64,000 nt of DNA from NCBI GenBank assembly GCA_002633005.1, contig NMRA01000019.1, forward strand, positions 1,197,052-1,261,051, in the 5' to 3' direction. This DNA comes from Phoronis australis. Lineage: Eukaryota; Phoronida; Phoronidae. Under the pieces are notes generated by a model, which was not told the origin of the DNA, searched no databases, and saw only the letters and a program-made list of their open reading frames with translations. A program made the translations under genes and the position numbers. Below, piece by piece: positions 62,701 through 64,000 of this stretch (position 1 is its first letter; every line of letters starts with the position of its first letter).

Positions 62701-63314
62701 AAACTGGACCAACTAGTGCATTAAACTTGTGTCTTACTCATGCCTTATTTGATCTTCAACATTTTGCACAGAAACTACTGAGGTGACCCATAGGTCTTCC
62801 AAATAGACCCATAGATATGAGGCCCTCTGGGTCAATTGTCTCATATTCTTGTTTTCCTTAAGGGATTCTTGAGGATAGTGTTTACTTTTAGCAAGTAAGA
62901 TGATTCTGTTTAAAGTCCAATGCATTGCTAATTAAGTTAAGCCAAAGTTACAAACTTCAAAGTTGCAGAAGCCAGGTTAGTTGCGGTGAAGTATTCCGTT
63001 AAGTGAACGTCATTCAATCCACTTTATTAAGTGTATTTAGGAACCTTAACTGGGGTTCTACCTCAAAACATGAAGTATGGTATTGACTGGGGTTCTAACC
63101 CACAACATGAACCAAAACAATAGTTTTCAGTCAAAGGGACACTGCATGTCAACAGTTTTAAGATTGAACAATTTCTTCATTAGGTATTCCTGCTAGAGAT
63201 GTAATTAACTGGGACACTTTCTTCCGTTTGGATGACGACTCCGGACAGCTGTGTCTACGGCGGATGTTTGAGATGCCTAGTCATAGTCTGAGAAGGTTCG
63301 AGTTTCGAATTCAG
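50788..63314 (+). CDS. cadherin-superfamily protein, N-terminal part (nine exons)
   Basis: Calcium-dependent adhesion receptor, incomplete at the right edge. Exons: 50788-50860, 52477-52551, 53618-53751, 58758-58856, 59234-59326, 60922-61056, 61856-61984, 62471-62564, 63184-63314; phases agree throughout, giving 321 codons. A signal peptide is at residues 1-20 (LLALSFVLHISTSQG). The first extracellular repeat ends with the cadherin linker DLNDPPVF near 115-122. The second has FTVRAEDPFD, DSGIFSITDEGHFILEKPIDYEE and the linker NVIDVDDEGPLF. The third begins PPIFAADQDKD and RLDDDSGQLCL. These are cadherin calcium-site motifs (DxNDxPP, DxD/DAD-like). Cys residues early in repeat 1 and the long first introns recall protocadherin-15/cadherin-23-like or CDHR proteins, but the subfamily cannot be fixed from this part. 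Confidence 0.88.
51250..51375. mobile_element. MITE-like dispersed repeat, copy C
   Basis: Ends in a G-run, GGCCTCCCCTAAATCCGCCACTG, matching the termini of copies at 28228 and 35364. Its left end (CCCGGGCCC, GCGCGCATG) joins the repeat seen at 23020 and 40565. It is in cadherin intron 1. Confidence 0.7.
51895..51940. repeat. 15-bp inverted repeat
   Basis: ACACGCCAAGGGAAC (51895-51909) and GTTCCCTTGACGTGT (51926-51940) pair with one mismatch across a 16-base loop. A further CAAGGGAACA occurs near 52061. Confidence 0.75.
52880..52960. repeat. ATGACG-type low-complexity tract
   Basis: Imperfect GATGAC/AATGAT repeats in cadherin intron 2 generate a long open frame (52586-53149) rich in Met, Thr and Val; this is a simple-sequence effect. 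Confidence 0.8.
53752..58757. other. cadherin intron 3
   Basis: Five kilobases between exons that join in phase 0 across the first cadherin repeat. I saw no further exon, RNA gene or intact transposon in it. Confidence 0.55.
59638..60015. repeat. foldback element, arms of about 110-135 bp
   Basis: The left arm (59638-59775) and the reverse complement of the right arm (59904-60015) share GGGGTTCAACAAA, GAACAATTG, ATACCATTTACGG, GTCCTGCTCCAG and CAAAAATCTT. The spacer is about 128 bp. The left arm carries an extra small palindrome, CCAATGGCATTGCCATTGG. Confidence 0.82.
60021..60220 (+). mobile_element. tRNA-derived SINE
   Basis: A-box-like GGCTCAGTGG (60031-60040) and B-box-like GGATTCAAATCC (60072-60083) are spaced as in a tRNA, with GCTCCGGACTCCCGTTTGAG between them. 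The body is followed by non-tRNA sequence and a GAATGAATG-rich tail. The tRNA fold is not intact, so this is a SINE, not a tRNA gene. It abuts the foldback repeat. Confidence 0.65.
60500..60580. repeat. 39-bp tandem duplication
   Basis: TTATTCAGTG(T/C)ATGATTGCC plus TAG(T/C)TCTGACA occurs twice in cadherin intron 5. Confidence 0.85.
62664..62730. repeat. 22-bp triplicate
   Basis: Three units of ACCAACTGGTGCATTAAACT type in cadherin intron 8. Confidence 0.85.
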
Positions 63315-64000
63315 GTATACATCGATGCAAGATTAGAAAACTACGATATCCCGAAGTTTTTATCAAAATGTCTAATGGTTTTACTTAAGTTAAGAAAAAT
63401 ACCTATTTCAAAATGAACATGCTACTTTCTATTAGCAACTAATCCTTAAAGTGGCAATCAACTGGTGTCTTCTGTCAACAATCAGCTTTTGAATTTGGTC
63501 ACTTGCTATAATTGTTATATAATTGGTCTCATGTTGTTCCATGATTTGATTGGAAGTATTGTAGGCTTGGAAAGAACTGACTGGTTGTAATTTGCTTCAG
63601 ACCACTTGTTGTAGTCGTCATGGTAATATGGCCATCTAGAGATTTCCAGACCATTTGTTGTAACAAATTTTGATTCAAATTTAGCATAAGCTTGTGGTGG
63701 CATATCTGTTGAAAGAAGTTTATGGTGTAAAGTTTGGGAACAGTTTAAGTATTACGATAAAGTTTCTTCAAAGTAGTAAAATTCTATATTATAAAAATTT
63801 TCAACAAGAGTAAACAATAATAATTTTACTTGATTATTTGAAAAGTTCATATAGCACACGTTCTGATGTGGTCAACAAACTCATGATGAAATTTTGAAAT
63901 TTTTGGCAAGCAGTCAGTGCCTGAAAATGGAAGTAATTCACAATGTTGGCCATTATTTTAGTTTGACATTTTGGGCTTTGAGTGGTAACTAGTCTGCATA
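63315..64000. other. cadherin intron 9, right edge
   Basis: The donor GTATAC follows exon 9. No next cadherin exon is visible on the plus strand before the window ends. Confidence 0.55.

Overview
This is a stretch of animal nuclear genome. It is AT-rich, has GT-AG introns of 0.1 to 5 kb, is full of short repeats and DNA-transposon debris, and contains a 662-base assembly gap. Protein similarity and repeat content fit a marine invertebrate, most likely a deuterostome such as a hemichordate, lancelet or echinoderm. I cannot name the species from sequence alone.

Layout: (1) 658-8586, minus strand: a GH29 alpha-L-fucosidase gene, seven exons from the signal peptide to just before the C-terminal domain; the last exon lies left of the window. 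(2) 10298-15904, plus strand, head to head with it: a complete six-exon OSTM1 gene, the lysosomal partner of the ClC-7 antiporter. (3) 15905-26900: a gene-poor block with a palindromic CRE plus TATA box (17807-17899), a decayed protein-coding region built of 11-residue repeats (about 18395-19400, minus strand) and repeat debris. (4) 26922-27602, plus: a one-coding-exon gene for an unrecognised basic 226-residue protein. (5) 27819-46073, minus: a 21-exon gene for a 969-residue multi-EF-hand protein like EFCAB6; all 20 intron phases join into one open frame. Its last intron holds an inverted 21-bp array and a 1.63-kb Kolobok-like transposon relic with a THAP-like and a P2X7-like fragment. (6) 46074-50787: mostly empty, with one weak minus-strand exon candidate. 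(7) 50788-63314 and beyond, plus: the 5' part of a cadherin-superfamily gene, nine exons covering the signal peptide and the first cadherin repeats, continuing past the right edge.

The two leftmost genes both act in lysosomes, and two M-box motifs (binding sites of the MiT/TFE lysosomal regulators) sit just upstream of the fucosidase start. The unknown 226-residue gene and the EF-hand gene converge, and their polyadenylation signals imply overlapping 3' ends. No prokaryotic gene, CRISPR array or rRNA is present. Exon borders were set by hand from splice sites, phase and protein similarity; no search was run.
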